A stretch of DNA of 64,000 nt from JAIROC01 sp031553535 (GCA_031553535.1 JAVBLM010000044.1:1-64000), one strand, 5' to 3'; positions 36,399-45,354 are shown, counted from the first letter of the stretch. Translations and numbers: made by a program. The notes: generated by a model from the sequence alone, not told the origin.

Positions 36399-36620
36399 AT
36401 GCTTTTCTTTTCCTGTGAAATCTGTAAAAATCACAGGATAATAAAATAGAAGGGGGAGGTAAGAAGGGGAAAAACATATTCGTGCAATCTATATATCAAA
36501 CAATTCCAAAAAATAAATTCTCTTACTTTATTCGATATTCTTATTCTATCCGGGAACTTTATTTTACTGTATTTTGTATCATATAATGGAATCCTACATT
36601 TGTTTGCAACTTTTACCTAC
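36399..36620. repeat. ~220-bp flank shared with 47147-47370
   Basis: After the array comes TTTTCCTGtGAAA, then AGGATAATAA, ATAGAAGG, then long identical stretches such as TATTCTATCCGGGAACTTTA and TACATTTGTTTGCAAC. The same blocks occur in the same order after array 6. It has no coding potential. Confidence 0.85.
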
Positions 36621-36663
36621 ATCAAAATTCGATAAATCGTTGACAAAATAGAGAGCAAAAAAT

Positions 36664-36702
36664 AAAAAAAAAACAGTTATATGAAGAATAACTGTTTTTT
36701 TC
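36664..36702 (-). terminator. Terminator of the tRNA pair
   Basis: On the minus strand AACAGTTAT pairs with ATAACTGTT, followed by a run of about ten T. It lies just after tRNA-Arg. Confidence 0.88.
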
Positions 36703-36714
36703 GACCTATGTTCT

Positions 36715-36791
<77 letters not shown>

Positions 36792-36797
36792 ATTCCG

Positions 36798-36871
36798 TCG
36801 GGATGACAAGATTCGAACTTGCGGCCTCTTCGTCCCGAACGAAGCGCGCTACCGGGCTGCGCTACATCCCG
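36798..36871 (-). tRNA. tRNA-Pro (anticodon CGG)
   Basis: Acceptor CGGGATG pairs with CATCCCG. The anticodon stem CTTCG/CGAAG encloses TTCGGGA, giving CGG. The T-loop is GTTCGAATC. No CCA is encoded (CGG follows the discriminator). It is 6 bp upstream of tRNA-Arg and probably co-transcribed with it. Confidence 0.95.
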
Positions 36872-36966
36872 TAAAATTCGGATTGCAAAAATACAATTTA
36901 TTTTCGTTTGTTTCCTGTTTTTCATAAAAATTGTTTACTTTTACTTTTCGAATTATATTGAATGAA

Positions 36967-38013
36967 ATGGTGTCTTATTTTGGAAGTGAAGCAATAGATG
37001 CTCTTGGAGAGCATGTCAGGGAATATAAAAGGGAAGGGAGGCCTGTCTTTATTTTATGTGATACAAACACAAGAGATTATTGTCTTCCTGTATTGGATAA
37101 CTTTATTCTTTTTTGTTTTGTTGAAGATGTATTAACAATCTCCCCGGGAGAAGAAAATAAAAACATAGAAGTTGCTATTACTCTCTGGCAACAATTATTG
37201 GATAAAAATGTAGATAGAAATGCTGTTTTGATTTGCTTGGGCGGAGGAGTTGTTTGTGATATGGGGGGATTTGTTGGGGCAACGTTCAAGCGGGGAATTG
37301 ATTATGTGTTCGTTCCAACATCATTAATGGCTCAGGTAGATGCCAGCATAGGAGGAAAAACAGCTATTAACTTCAATATGATCAAGAATCAAGTGGGCCT
37401 TTTTCATCAACCATATTCTATATTTACCGTTCCGGCATTTTTAGACACTCTTCCTGAGCAAGAGATTTTTTCCGGGTTTGCAGAGATGCTCAAACATGGA
37501 TTAATTGCAGATAAAACATATTGGGAAGAGTTGGCTAAAGTCAAGCATACTTCTCAAATAATAGAACCCGGATTGATAAAAAAATCTATTAATATCAAAA
37601 CTACTATATGTAATGCAGATTCGTATGATAAGGGAGAGCGGAAAAAGTTAAATTTCGGACATACAATAGGCCATGCGTTGGAGGCTTTTGCATTATCTGC
37701 ATCCCATACATTATCTCATGGCGAAGCAGTTGCATTAGGCATGATGGTAGAGTCGCATATTTCCTATCAAAAGAAAATGATCTCAGAAATGGAATTACTC
37801 TCCATTACTGATGTATTACGCGGTTTCTTTCCTTCATTTTCACTTGAAAAAAAAGAGTATGATTCTGTGTTATCTTACTTACAGAAAGATAAAAAGCGGG
37901 TAGGGGATAAAATGAATTTCTCGTTACTAAAAACAATAGGAGAGGCAGTGGTTGATCAACAAGTGGATCGGGAAGAAATTATGCTAGCGTTGGAATATAT
38001 GTTTGGTGAATGA
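36967..38013 (+). CDS. aroB: 3-dehydroquinate synthase
   Basis: 348 residues from ATG 36967; a frame 12 residues longer (36931) is possible. The enzyme turns DAHP into 3-dehydroquinate in the shikimate pathway using NAD+ and Zn2+. Seen are SPGEENKN, the NAD loop LGGGVVCDMGGFVGATFKRG, VPTSLMAQVDASIGGKTAIN, the metal ligands in FAEMLKHGLI and NFGHTIGHALE, and SHGEAVALGMM. The N-terminus is slightly short for the family. It is a stand-alone plus-strand gene after the tRNAs. Confidence 0.95.
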   Translation: MVSYFGSEAIDALGEHVREYKREGRPVFILCDTNTRDYCLPVLDNFILFCFVEDVLTISPGEENKNIEVAITLWQQLLDKNVDRNAVLICLGGGVVCDMGGFVGATFKRGIDYVFVPTSLMAQVDASIGGKTAINFNMIKNQVGLFHQPYSIFTVPAFLDTLPEQEIFSGFAEMLKHGLIADKTYWEELAKVKHTSQIIEPGLIKKSINIKTTICNADSYDKGERKKLNFGHTIGHALEAFALSASHTLSHGEAVALGMMVESHISYQKKMISEMELLSITDVLRGFFPSFSLEKKEYDSVLSYLQKDKKRVGDKMNFSLLKTIGEAVVDQQVDREEIMLALEYMFGE

Positions 38014-38077
38014 ACAAAGCCCCTCTATATCTTGTTTGAAAAGGAAGTTATAATATGATAATAAAAATTTATAAATA

Positions 38078-38497
38078 ATGAAAACATTATACACAGCAGA
38101 AGCCACCGTTACCGGTGGTAGAAATGGAAAAGCAGTTACATCTGATAACGTATTGAATTTGGAACTTCGTTCACCGGTTTTAATGGGAGGCCCACAAGGT
38201 AAGTATACAAACCCTGAACAATTGTTTGCATGCGGATATGCTGCTTGTTTTGAGTCGGCATTGGATATGCATGCACGGATGCAAAAAATAAAAACAGGAA
38301 CTACGCAGATTACCTCACATGTTCACCTGAATTCATCAGAAGAAGATGGATTCTCCATTGCAGTGGAATTAATGGTGAAAGTTCCGGGTGTAAGTAAAGA
38401 ACAGGCTGAAAATTTGGTAAAATTAGCTCATCAGACTTGTCCGTACTCCAAAGCAATACGGAACAATGTAGATGTTAAGATTTCCGTTGTAGAATAA
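38078..38497 (+). CDS. Ohr/OsmC-type organic hydroperoxide resistance protein
   Basis: 139 residues of the Ohr subfamily. Two redox cysteines are in place: Cys57 in CGYAACFESAL and Cys121 in AHQTCPYSKA. The N-terminal ATVTGGRNGKA supplies the conserved Arg region. Ohr reduces organic peroxides in the cytoplasm, usually with lipoylated partners. No OhrR-type regulator is nearby. It is 64 bp after aroB and converges with the small membrane gene. Confidence 0.93.
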   Translation: MKTLYTAEATVTGGRNGKAVTSDNVLNLELRSPVLMGGPQGKYTNPEQLFACGYAACFESALDMHARMQKIKTGTTQITSHVHLNSSEEDGFSIAVELMVKVPGVSKEQAENLVKLAHQTCPYSKAIRNNVDVKISVVE

Positions 38498-38516
38498 TAT
38501 CTTTTTACGCGCCGGT

Positions 38517-38822
38517 CTATTCGAAGAAATAGGAAAAGGTAGCAAAATATCCAATGGCTAAAATAAAAGTAACGAGCAGGATACCTCTTCCTGTCCGGTC
38601 AAATTTTAATTTTAGCAAATAATACCGTAACGTAAATAAGTTTGTAAATACGGATACCAATGTTATGGTAGATAATTTTATTAAATAATCCCTGCTAGGA
38701 GGAGCTAGGAGGACAGATATTGCATATAGAATTCCAAATGATACGAGCGGCAGGATGATTCCCAAAGCAATTCCCAGCCACATGGAATCTTTATGCAATA
38801 TTTTTATTTTATTGTTCTTCAT
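38517..38822 (-). CDS. Small membrane protein, unknown
   Basis: 101 residues from ATG 38822, which shares its A with the surE stop (TAATG), so translation is coupled. Three hydrophobic segments are visible (WLGIALGIILPLVSFGILYAISVLL, LSTITLVSVFTNLFTLRYYLL, GILLVTFILAIGYFATFSYFF). Small genes of this type often follow surE in Bacteroidota. I know of no function. Confidence 0.75.
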   Translation of the reverse strand: MKNNKIKILHKDSMWLGIALGIILPLVSFGILYAISVLLAPPSRDYLIKLSTITLVSVFTNLFTLRYYLLKLKFDRTGRGILLVTFILAIGYFATFSYFFE

Positions 38823-39622
38823 TATTTTATATTCCATTTTTTAAGTTCTTGTATCATTTCATGGTCAGTCCAGTCCGTTTTTATCGGTTGGATGGAAATA
38901 TAGTTGTGATTAACAGCCCAATGATCAGTGTCTCGTCCTTTGTCTATTTCTCGTAAGCTGCCGCCCATCCAGAAATAAGGTATATCAGCCGGATCTGTTC
39001 TGGATTCAAGGTTTTCATGCCAGTAGTTTTTTGCCTGTCGTGTAATTTTTATACCTTTTATTTCTTTCACAGGAATATTTGGAATATTTACATTTAAGCA
39101 AATATGTGGAGGAAGCCCATTTTCAATAACGGCCTGAATGACCTTCTGCGCTGTCATTTTTGCAGATCCAAAATCACAATTATTGTTATAGTCGGCTATA
39201 GAAAATGCAACAGACGGAATTCCACAGATACAGCCTTCTAATGCAGCTGCTACAGTGGCAGAATAAAATACACTAACGGAAGTATTTGCTCCATGGTTGA
39301 ATCCGGAAACGAGCAAATCCACTTTTTGGTCTTTCAATAAATGGCGCAATGCTAACTTAACAGCATCAGTAGGAGTTCCGTTTGTTCTGTATATTTCAAG
39401 ATCATTGGAATGATGGATTTTCCGAAGGCGTAAAGGGACTGTAAATGTTATTGCATGGCTCATTCCCGATCTCCCATTTGTAGGTGCGACCATTACAACG
39501 CGGCCAAACTCCCGGGCAACCTCTCCCAAGGTACGAATTCCTTTTGCATCTATGCCATCATCATTTACAACAAGGATCAATGGCTTTGTTTTTTCTGAGT
39601 TTTTTGTTTGTTTATTATCCAT
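38822..39622 (-). CDS. surE: 5'-nucleotidase SurE
   Basis: 266 residues. The SurE signature is at the N-terminus: LILVVNDDGIDAKGI with the metal-binding Asp pair, then VVMVAPTNGRSGMSHAITF, LLVSGFNHGANTSVSVFYSATVAAALEG, all conserved. It hydrolyses nucleoside 5'- and 3'-monophosphates in the cytoplasm. It starts 15 bp after the uvrD-type gene and overlaps the next by one base, so it is the middle gene of an operon. Confidence 0.94.
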   Translation of the reverse strand: MDNKQTKNSEKTKPLILVVNDDGIDAKGIRTLGEVAREFGRVVMVAPTNGRSGMSHAITFTVPLRLRKIHHSNDLEIYRTNGTPTDAVKLALRHLLKDQKVDLLVSGFNHGANTSVSVFYSATVAAALEGCICGIPSVAFSIADYNNNCDFGSAKMTAQKVIQAVIENGLPPHICLNVNIPNIPVKEIKGIKITRQAKNYWHENLESRTDPADIPYFWMGGSLREIDKGRDTDHWAVNHNYISIQPIKTDWTDHEMIQELKKWNIK

Positions 39623-39637
39623 AAAGAAATAGTTGAT

Positions 39638-41965
39638 TTATAGTACAGGCCGTAGTTTTGCAAAATTCAATAGCATAGTTTTTTCACCTAGATTATCAAA
39701 GTTGATAACAGCTTTGTTTTCCTCTTCCATAACATCATTAATCGTTCCCAAACCGAATTTTGAATGAAATATTCGCATCCCGATAGCCAGTTGGGAGGGC
39801 TGTGTGATTATTTCTCCCACTTGCATGTTCGGGTCAACTTCTACTTTAGGAGTCGGAGTATTGACCGGTTTCTGGCGAATGGGTTGTTGATATATAGGTT
39901 GTTTCTGGGTAGGGCTTGTATTTCGCTGTGGATACATAGGTTTCTGTTGAATCCTTTTCTCCTCAAAAGATGGAGAAGATGTTGTTATTTCAAGTACGGA
40001 AGGATCGATTTCCCGTAAAAAAGGACTTGGCTGAGAAAAATTATAAGATCCGAAAACACGTCTTCTTTGCGCCAGGGAAAGAGTAAGTGACTGCCTTGCC
40101 CTCGTTATTGCTACATAGAATAACCGGCGCTCTTCTTCCAAATCGTCTTGATTCTCGATTAAATAAAACGGCAGCAGATTCTCCTCCAATCCTACGATGT
40201 ACGTAAAAGGGAATTCCAATCCTTTGGCAGCATGTATTGTCATTAATTTGATCTTATTGCCGTCATCTTCTTCGTTTTTGTCTGCATCGGTATATAGTGC
40301 CACTTCATTTAAAAATTGATCTAAGGAGGGAAAGATTTCCTCTAATTCTTCACCTGTTTCCAGATCAATCCGATGTTGTGGAGGCCGGTCAACAAAGTTC
40401 TGCATGGCATTAAATAACTCACCCAGGTTTTCATAACGTTCTTTTTCTTCTGTTTGTTCACGTAAGTCACGGGAGATTCCGCTATTGTCTGCGATATGCT
40501 TTCCCAGTTCGAATGCGTTTTTTTTGAATAGATCGGCTTGATAACTTTTTATCTTGGTGACAAAATTTTCCAGGCTAATGAGTGTTGACTGGCTTATCTT
40601 GAGATTATACAGTTGTGGATTTTCAATAACATTCCACATAATGGTGTTGTTTTCCGATGCAGCAACAATTATTTTTTCAATGGTAGTTGCTCCAATACCT
40701 CGTTGAGGGTAGTTTATAATACGGCGTAATGCTTCCTCGTCCCGGGGATTAACCGTTAGGCGAAAATAAGCAAGTATGTCTTTGATTTCTTTCCGACTGT
40801 AGAAAGACATTCCACCATAAATTCGATAGGGAAGACCAACTTTCCGAAGAGCCTCTTCAAATGGCCTTGATTGGGCATTTGTCCGGTATAAGATGCTGAA
40901 ATCTTTGTTGTTGAGATTGTCTTTTTGTTTATTCTCTTGAATGGATTTTACAACGATATTCGCTTCTTCGGAATCATCAATAGCTTGAATTACTTTTATT
41001 TTATCTCCGGATTGATTGGCTGTCCATATCAATTTAGGGATTTGTTTCTTGTTGTTTTTTATGAGCGAATTTGCCGCGTTGATAATGTTTTTGGTCGAAC
41101 GATAATTCTGCTCCAGTTTGAATATCTGGTATTCAGGATAATCATCTCTGAAGTTTAAAATATTGTTGATGTTTGCCCCCCTGAAAGAATAAATACTTTG
41201 GGCATCATCACCAACAACACAAATGTTTTCATAGGCAGCAGCAAGCTTCTTGATAATCTGATATTGAACATAGTTTGTGTCCTGATACTCATCTACCAGG
41301 ATATATTGGAATTTATGTTGATATTTATAAAGTAAATCAGGGAAATCACGTAATAAAATATACATATTCACCAACAGATCATCAAAATCCATGGCATCGA
41401 ATTGTTTCAATCGTTGATTATATGTGCGGTATATATTTCCCAGCTCAGGAACTTTTTTTAACCGGTCTTCTTCTTCTATAAGATGATTGTTGCAATAGTC
41501 TTCCGGAGAAATTAAACTAGCCTTGGCGGACGATATTTTAGCAGAAATCATTCCGGGTTTATATACATTTACATCCAGATTCTTTTCCTTAATGATATTT
41601 TTTATTAAACTCTTGCTGTCATTTGTATCATATATAGAAAAATTCTGGGTAAACCCCAACCATTGGGATTCAATATGTAGTATTTTACTGAACACAGAGT
41701 GAAATGTTCCCATCCATACATTCCTTCCCGCTGTATTTCCCAATAATGTAATGATTCGCTCTTTCATTTCTTCTGCAGCCTTATTGGTAAATGTAAGGCT
41801 AAGAATGTTGAATGGATTGACTCCTTGAGCGATCATATATGCAATTCTATAGGTAAGTACACGTGTCTTTCCCGAACCTGCACCGGCAATAACCATCATG
41901 GGGCCGTCGATATACTCAACGGCTTTACGTTGATCGTCGTTTAATTCTTCTAATAATTTATGCAC
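39638..41965 (-). CDS. UvrD/PcrA/Rep-type DNA helicase
   Basis: 775 residues, a superfamily 1A 3'-5' helicase. Motif I is MVIAGAGSGKTRVLTYR, motif II ILVDEYQDTN, motif III VGDDAQSIYSFRGA, motif IV QNYRSTKNII, motif V MTIHAAKGLEF and motif VI LFYVAITRARQSLTL. The Gln/Pro-rich linker at about 665-715 leads to a C-terminal Tudor-like segment (GMRIFHSKFGLGTINDVMEEENKAVINFDNLGEKTMLLNFAKLRPVL) typical of PcrA/UvrD. It acts in repair and in clearing replication blocks. A -7 box lies at 42026. It could be named uvrD or pcrA. Confidence 0.94.
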   Translation of the reverse strand: MHKLLEELNDDQRKAVEYIDGPMMVIAGAGSGKTRVLTYRIAYMIAQGVNPFNILSLTFTNKAAEEMKERIITLLGNTAGRNVWMGTFHSVFSKILHIESQWLGFTQNFSIYDTNDSKSLIKNIIKEKNLDVNVYKPGMISAKISSAKASLISPEDYCNNHLIEEEDRLKKVPELGNIYRTYNQRLKQFDAMDFDDLLVNMYILLRDFPDLLYKYQHKFQYILVDEYQDTNYVQYQIIKKLAAAYENICVVGDDAQSIYSFRGANINNILNFRDDYPEYQIFKLEQNYRSTKNIINAANSLIKNNKKQIPKLIWTANQSGDKIKVIQAIDDSEEANIVVKSIQENKQKDNLNNKDFSILYRTNAQSRPFEEALRKVGLPYRIYGGMSFYSRKEIKDILAYFRLTVNPRDEEALRRIINYPQRGIGATTIEKIIVAASENNTIMWNVIENPQLYNLKISQSTLISLENFVTKIKSYQADLFKKNAFELGKHIADNSGISRDLREQTEEKERYENLGELFNAMQNFVDRPPQHRIDLETGEELEEIFPSLDQFLNEVALYTDADKNEEDDGNKIKLMTIHAAKGLEFPFTYIVGLEENLLPFYLIENQDDLEEERRLFYVAITRARQSLTLSLAQRRRVFGSYNFSQPSPFLREIDPSVLEITTSSPSFEEKRIQQKPMYPQRNTSPTQKQPIYQQPIRQKPVNTPTPKVEVDPNMQVGEIITQPSQLAIGMRIFHSKFGLGTINDVMEEENKAVINFDNLGEKTMLLNFAKLRPVL

Positions 41966-42025
41966 AATTTAGATTGTTGATTGTCAAAACGTATAGGTAG
42001 AATAAATGTTTATTTCTTTATTTTA

Positions 42026-42033
42026 CAAAGATA
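42026..42033 (-). promoter_or_regulatory. -7 box for the helicase-surE operon
   Basis: The minus strand reads TATCTTTG, about 61 bp before the helicase ATG. Confidence 0.55.
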
Positions 42034-42204
42034 CAACTTTAAAAGAAATCTCTATAAATGTTTCTTTAATGGAGCATTATTTATCAATAAAATCATCATT
42101 AAACCAAGTTAAGCATTTGCTAATACATATCTTAGTTAATTTATTGAGATTGATTTTCAATAAAATAATCCCATGAATAATATATGTTATGACCTTGATA
42201 ATTA

Positions 42205-44364
42205 TTACCGAACAATCGTCATTTCATCAACCAAGTGTTTTGCTCCGGCAAACTTATCGATAATAAATAAGCAATAACGTATATCAACGGAAATATTCCG
42301 GCATTGATCCGGGTCGTATTGAATATCGCTCATTGTTCCTTCCCAGCAACGGTCGAAGTTTATTCCGACCAAATGCCCGTTACCATCTAAAACAGGGCTT
42401 CCCGAATTGCCTCCTGTTGTATGATTGGTCGCAACAAATGCAACCGGCATTTCCCCGTTCTTCATGGCATATTGCCCGTAATCCTTATTCATATAAAGTT
42501 GTTTCAGTTTGGGTTCAACTACATAATCGTATACGTTAGGATCTTCTTTTTCCATAATGCCCTCAATCGTGGTATAATATTTATAGCTGACACCATCACG
42601 CGGGTCATATCCGTCCACTTTCCCATAAGCAATCCGTAACGTTAAATTGGCATCCGGATAGAACGTTTTCTCCGTTTGCATTTCCATTAATGCTTTTGTC
42701 CAGAAACGGTCTAATCTTTTAATGTTATTGTCAAGCTCTTGTAGTTTTGATGAAACTCCATCGATATAATTGTTAAATATAGGTTTGATCAGGCGGAATA
42801 AAATATCGTTTTTCAAAGAAGCGACAGTCTTTTTATTGCCATCTTCCAGGGTTTTGAATAATTTGCCTTGTTGTAAGAAAACAGACTTGGAATAGATTTC
42901 ATCGGCTAATGCGGAGATGTTATATTTATAAGATTTCAGCAATTTATCTGTTTCTTCCGATAAAGTAGATTTATCACAGTTATCATAATATGCTTGCATC
43001 AGTAAGATAAAAATTTCTTTATCCAACTTTGCATTGTAATCTTTAAAGAACCCTTCGATACGTTCTTTTTGGCGGTTGGCAGATTCTTTGATTTTATCAT
43101 CTGCTATGTTTGCATTTGCAGCTTCGATCATGGAAACCATAGGCCAGGCGAATCGTACGATTTCAATACTATAAAACCCTTCCATAAAATAAGAATTCTC
43201 CTTCGAGACTTTTGTCATTTCTTTGTACAATTGTTCGTATTGAGGAAGTATGTTTCCGTATGTTTGTTGACGGGTAGCATCTTTGGAAATCCAATGGATG
43301 AATTCGGCTTCCAGTTTCTTTTTGTTTTCAATGGTGTTTAATCGTTTCAACCCTTTGTTTTCCCCAATCCATTTTTTCCATCCGTTTGCGATTCCGGCAG
43401 CTTTTGCCGAGTATTGGATACGGGTAAGACGGTCTTTATCCATGTATTTCTTGATGATGTCCAACCGTTTGGTTCGAAGGTCTATCGCGATAGGGTTTCG
43501 TTGGTTCTGAATCAACTCAACCGCCCAGGAAGTAAGGAATTGTTCCGTAGTGCCGGGATAACCGAAAACAAAAGTAAAATCTTCCGGCTCGATCCCCTTT
43601 AAAGAAATGGAAAGATGTTTTTTGGGAGTATAGGGAATATTGTCTTTAGAGTAAGGGGCCGGTTTTCCGTCTTTTCCCACGTAGATCCTGAATACCGAGA
43701 AATCCCCGGTATGACGGGGCCACATCCAGTTATCCGTATCCCCGCCGAATTTTCCGATATTCGACGGCGGCGCCCCAACCAGCCGAATATCCTGAAAAAC
43801 TTCGTTGATAAATAACAGATACTGGTTTTCATTATATATGGGCTTTATGATTGCTTGATAATGTGTTCCTTCAATAGCTTTTTCAATAATGGATTTACTG
43901 TTTGTTTCTATTTGTGCATCACGTTCTTTTTCACTCATTGTTTCGGTAACGCCTTTTAATACTTCCTGGGTTATGTCAGACATGGAAACCAATAGTGTTA
44001 CGGTAAATCCGGGATTGGGAAGTTCTTCTTCCTTTTTCATTGCCCAAAACCCATTGGTTAAATAATCGTTTTCCAGAGAACTGTGGGCTTGTATCCTGCC
44101 GTATCCGCAATGATGATTGGTTAGCAATAAGCCCTGATCCGAAACAATTTCTCCTGTACACCCTCCTCCGAACAATACAATAGCATCTTTTAAACTACTT
44201 TTATTTATATTGTAAATATCATCGGCAGAAATTCGCAATCCTTTAGACTGCATATCCTTTTCGTTTAGTTGTTTGAGCAGGTAAGGGAGCCACATTCCCT
44301 CATCTGCCCGACTGAAAGGAATTACAAAAAAGATACTAATCAGTAAAATAAAGTGCTTTCTCAT
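42205..44364 (-). CDS. S46 dipeptidyl-peptidase, DPP11-type
   Basis: 719 residues from ATG 44364, where a signal peptide starts (MRKHFILLISIFFVIPFSRA); the open extension upstream is 9-bp repeat DNA. The catalytic parts are His85 (TNHHCGYG), an Asp in HTGDFSVFR and Ser654 (GGNSGSPV). Residue +18 from the Ser is Arg672 (INFDRCWEG). In Porphyromonas the equivalent is Arg673 in DPP11 (Asp/Glu-specific) and Gly in DPP7, so DPP11 activity is favoured. It is periplasmic and releases dipeptides from oligopeptides for amino-acid fermentation, fitting the secreted protease and tryptophanase here. Confidence 0.9.
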   Translation of the reverse strand: MRKHFILLISIFFVIPFSRADEGMWLPYLLKQLNEKDMQSKGLRISADDIYNINKSSLKDAIVLFGGGCTGEIVSDQGLLLTNHHCGYGRIQAHSSLENDYLTNGFWAMKKEEELPNPGFTVTLLVSMSDITQEVLKGVTETMSEKERDAQIETNSKSIIEKAIEGTHYQAIIKPIYNENQYLLFINEVFQDIRLVGAPPSNIGKFGGDTDNWMWPRHTGDFSVFRIYVGKDGKPAPYSKDNIPYTPKKHLSISLKGIEPEDFTFVFGYPGTTEQFLTSWAVELIQNQRNPIAIDLRTKRLDIIKKYMDKDRLTRIQYSAKAAGIANGWKKWIGENKGLKRLNTIENKKKLEAEFIHWISKDATRQQTYGNILPQYEQLYKEMTKVSKENSYFMEGFYSIEIVRFAWPMVSMIEAANANIADDKIKESANRQKERIEGFFKDYNAKLDKEIFILLMQAYYDNCDKSTLSEETDKLLKSYKYNISALADEIYSKSVFLQQGKLFKTLEDGNKKTVASLKNDILFRLIKPIFNNYIDGVSSKLQELDNNIKRLDRFWTKALMEMQTEKTFYPDANLTLRIAYGKVDGYDPRDGVSYKYYTTIEGIMEKEDPNVYDYVVEPKLKQLYMNKDYGQYAMKNGEMPVAFVATNHTTGGNSGSPVLDGNGHLVGINFDRCWEGTMSDIQYDPDQCRNISVDIRYCLFIIDKFAGAKHLVDEMTIVR

Positions 44365-44404
44365 ATTATGATTTTTTTGAATAACTAGTTTTTTGTATGA
44401 AATG

Positions 44405-44467
44405 GATAAAACCGATAAAATAGATAAAATAGATAAAATGGATAAAGCCGATAACATGGATGAAGTT
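44405..44467. repeat. 9-bp tandem repeat (GATAAAAYM)
   Basis: Seven 9-bp units: GATAAAACC, GATAAAATA twice, GATAAAATG, GATAAAGCC, GATAACATG, GATGAAGTT. It lies between the DPP11 start and the four-helix-bundle stop. Related units sit inside the terminal-inverted-repeat elements and at 44840 and 45468. Confidence 0.85.
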
Positions 44468-44478
44468 GTCAAAATGGT

Positions 44479-44832
44479 TTATTTATTTAAAGATTGTATA
44501 AAATTATATATCATGACATTTAGTCTTTTGGTTCTATCAATAAGGTTTTCTCCTTTTTCTTGATTAATATAACCTAGTTCTATTGATAAATAGAGTTGTG
44601 TCCGCAGTTCTCCGTTCGAGCCTTTTGCAATATATAAGAATTGTAGTGTTTCTTTAGAGCCTTTACGTTCGTAGCCTTCGGCAATATTAGAAGGAATGGA
44701 AACAGATGCCCTGCATATCTGATCCCTAAATCCGTAATCTTTACATTCTTTGAAAAGTATATAAACTTCTTTACAAATAGACATGGATTCTTTCCAAATC
44801 TCTAAATTCTCAAAATTCATATAATTATTCAT
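44479..44832 (-). CDS. Four-helix-bundle protein (23S rRNA intervening-sequence family)
   Basis: 117 residues, or 113 if it starts at the second ATG (44820). The family pattern is clear: FENLEIWKESMSICKEVY, YGFRDQICRASVSIPSNIAEGYERKGSKETLQFLYIAKGSNGELRTQLYLSIELGYI. These proteins were first found in 23S rRNA intervening sequences and are common in Bacteroidota as stand-alone genes. They form homopentamers in solved structures, and function is unknown. The first codons lie in a segment repeated at 45443. Confidence 0.9.
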   Translation of the reverse strand: MNNYMNFENLEIWKESMSICKEVYILFKECKDYGFRDQICRASVSIPSNIAEGYERKGSKETLQFLYIAKGSNGELRTQLYLSIELGYINQEKGENLIDRTKRLNVMIYNFIQSLNK

Positions 44833-44839
44833 CGTTCCA

Positions 44840-44884
44840 TATTTTATCTATTTTATCGGCTTTATCGGTTTTATCGGCTTTATC
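44840..44884. repeat. 9-bp tandem repeat, second block
   Basis: Five units, read on the minus strand as GATAAAGCC, GATAAAACC, GATAAAGCC, GATAAAATA, GATAAAATA. The block provides the stop codon of the broken HepT gene. With 44815-44857 it matches 45443-45485 (same order, two mismatches). Confidence 0.85.
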
Positions 44885-45029
44885 CAATAATCGCCAATTG
44901 CCTTTCAACGGCGCTTTGTGTTTTTATATCCGAAAGATAATCATCAAAATTATTTATCGGTGCAATGAAACTTTCTATTAAAGATATTGAGTGTTGAATA
45001 TCATATAAATATTTTCCTGCTTTGTCCAT
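44880..45029 (-). pseudogene. Truncated HEPN toxin gene (HepT/DUF86), N-terminal 49 residues
   Basis: The frame begins at ATG 45029, overlapping the MntA gene end by 29 bp as in intact MntA/HepT pairs. It shows the HepT N-terminus: YLYDIQHSISLIESFI, then IKTQSAVERQLAIIG. It stops at TAA where the 9-bp repeat begins. The missing part would carry the Rx4-6H RNase motif, so the toxin is inactive. Family membership rests on the pattern of helix one and the AVERQLxIIG block, which I recognise confidently. Confidence 0.8.
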
Positions 45030-45327
45030 CGTAAATTAATTTGCGTGTTTGTTCGATCTCTTGTCGTAAAAACGGATTTTGAAGCGAGTTTTCCGTTAAT
45101 AAATCTATTTTCCGATTGAACAGTAATTCCAATTCATCCCAAAGATTCATCAGTTTTTCGCCTTTTTCTTCCGGTTGTATATTGGTTGTTTCGACTAAAA
45201 TGTCAATATCACTTTTTTCATCAAATTGCGATGTCAATGCAGAACCAAACACATATAGCTTTTTGATAACTTGATTGTCTTCACATATATTAATTAAGCC
45301 GGTTTTATATTTATTCCAGTCTATCAT
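45001..45327 (-). CDS. MNT-domain nucleotidyltransferase (MntA-type antitoxin), partner broken
   Basis: 108 residues from ATG 45327; a longer frame to 45402 is rejected because a -7 box sits at 45347. The minimal nucleotidyltransferase motif is VFGSALTSQFDEKSDIDILVE (Gly28-Ser29, Asp40, Asp42), with a third Asp in NRKIDLLTE. MntA enzymes AMPylate and silence HepT toxins. Here the HepT gene is cut after 49 codons, so this is an orphan antitoxin. It lies between two copies of a repeat-containing segment. Confidence 0.88.
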   Translation of the reverse strand: MIDWNKYKTGLINICEDNQVIKKLYVFGSALTSQFDEKSDIDILVETTNIQPEEKGEKLMNLWDELELLFNRKIDLLTENSLQNPFLRQEIEQTRKLIYDGQSRKIFI

Positions 45328-45346
45328 TTTGAGGATTCTTTTTTTA

Positions 45347-45354
45347 CAAAGATA
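45347..45354 (-). promoter_or_regulatory. -7 box for the MntA gene
   Basis: The minus strand reads TATCTTTG, 20 bp before ATG 45327. It decides the start. Confidence 0.6.

Noticed and set aside
44365..44472. N-terminal extension of the S46 peptidase (LSILSILSIL)
   Set aside because: It is translated from the 9-bp repeat; a normal signal peptide begins at 44364.
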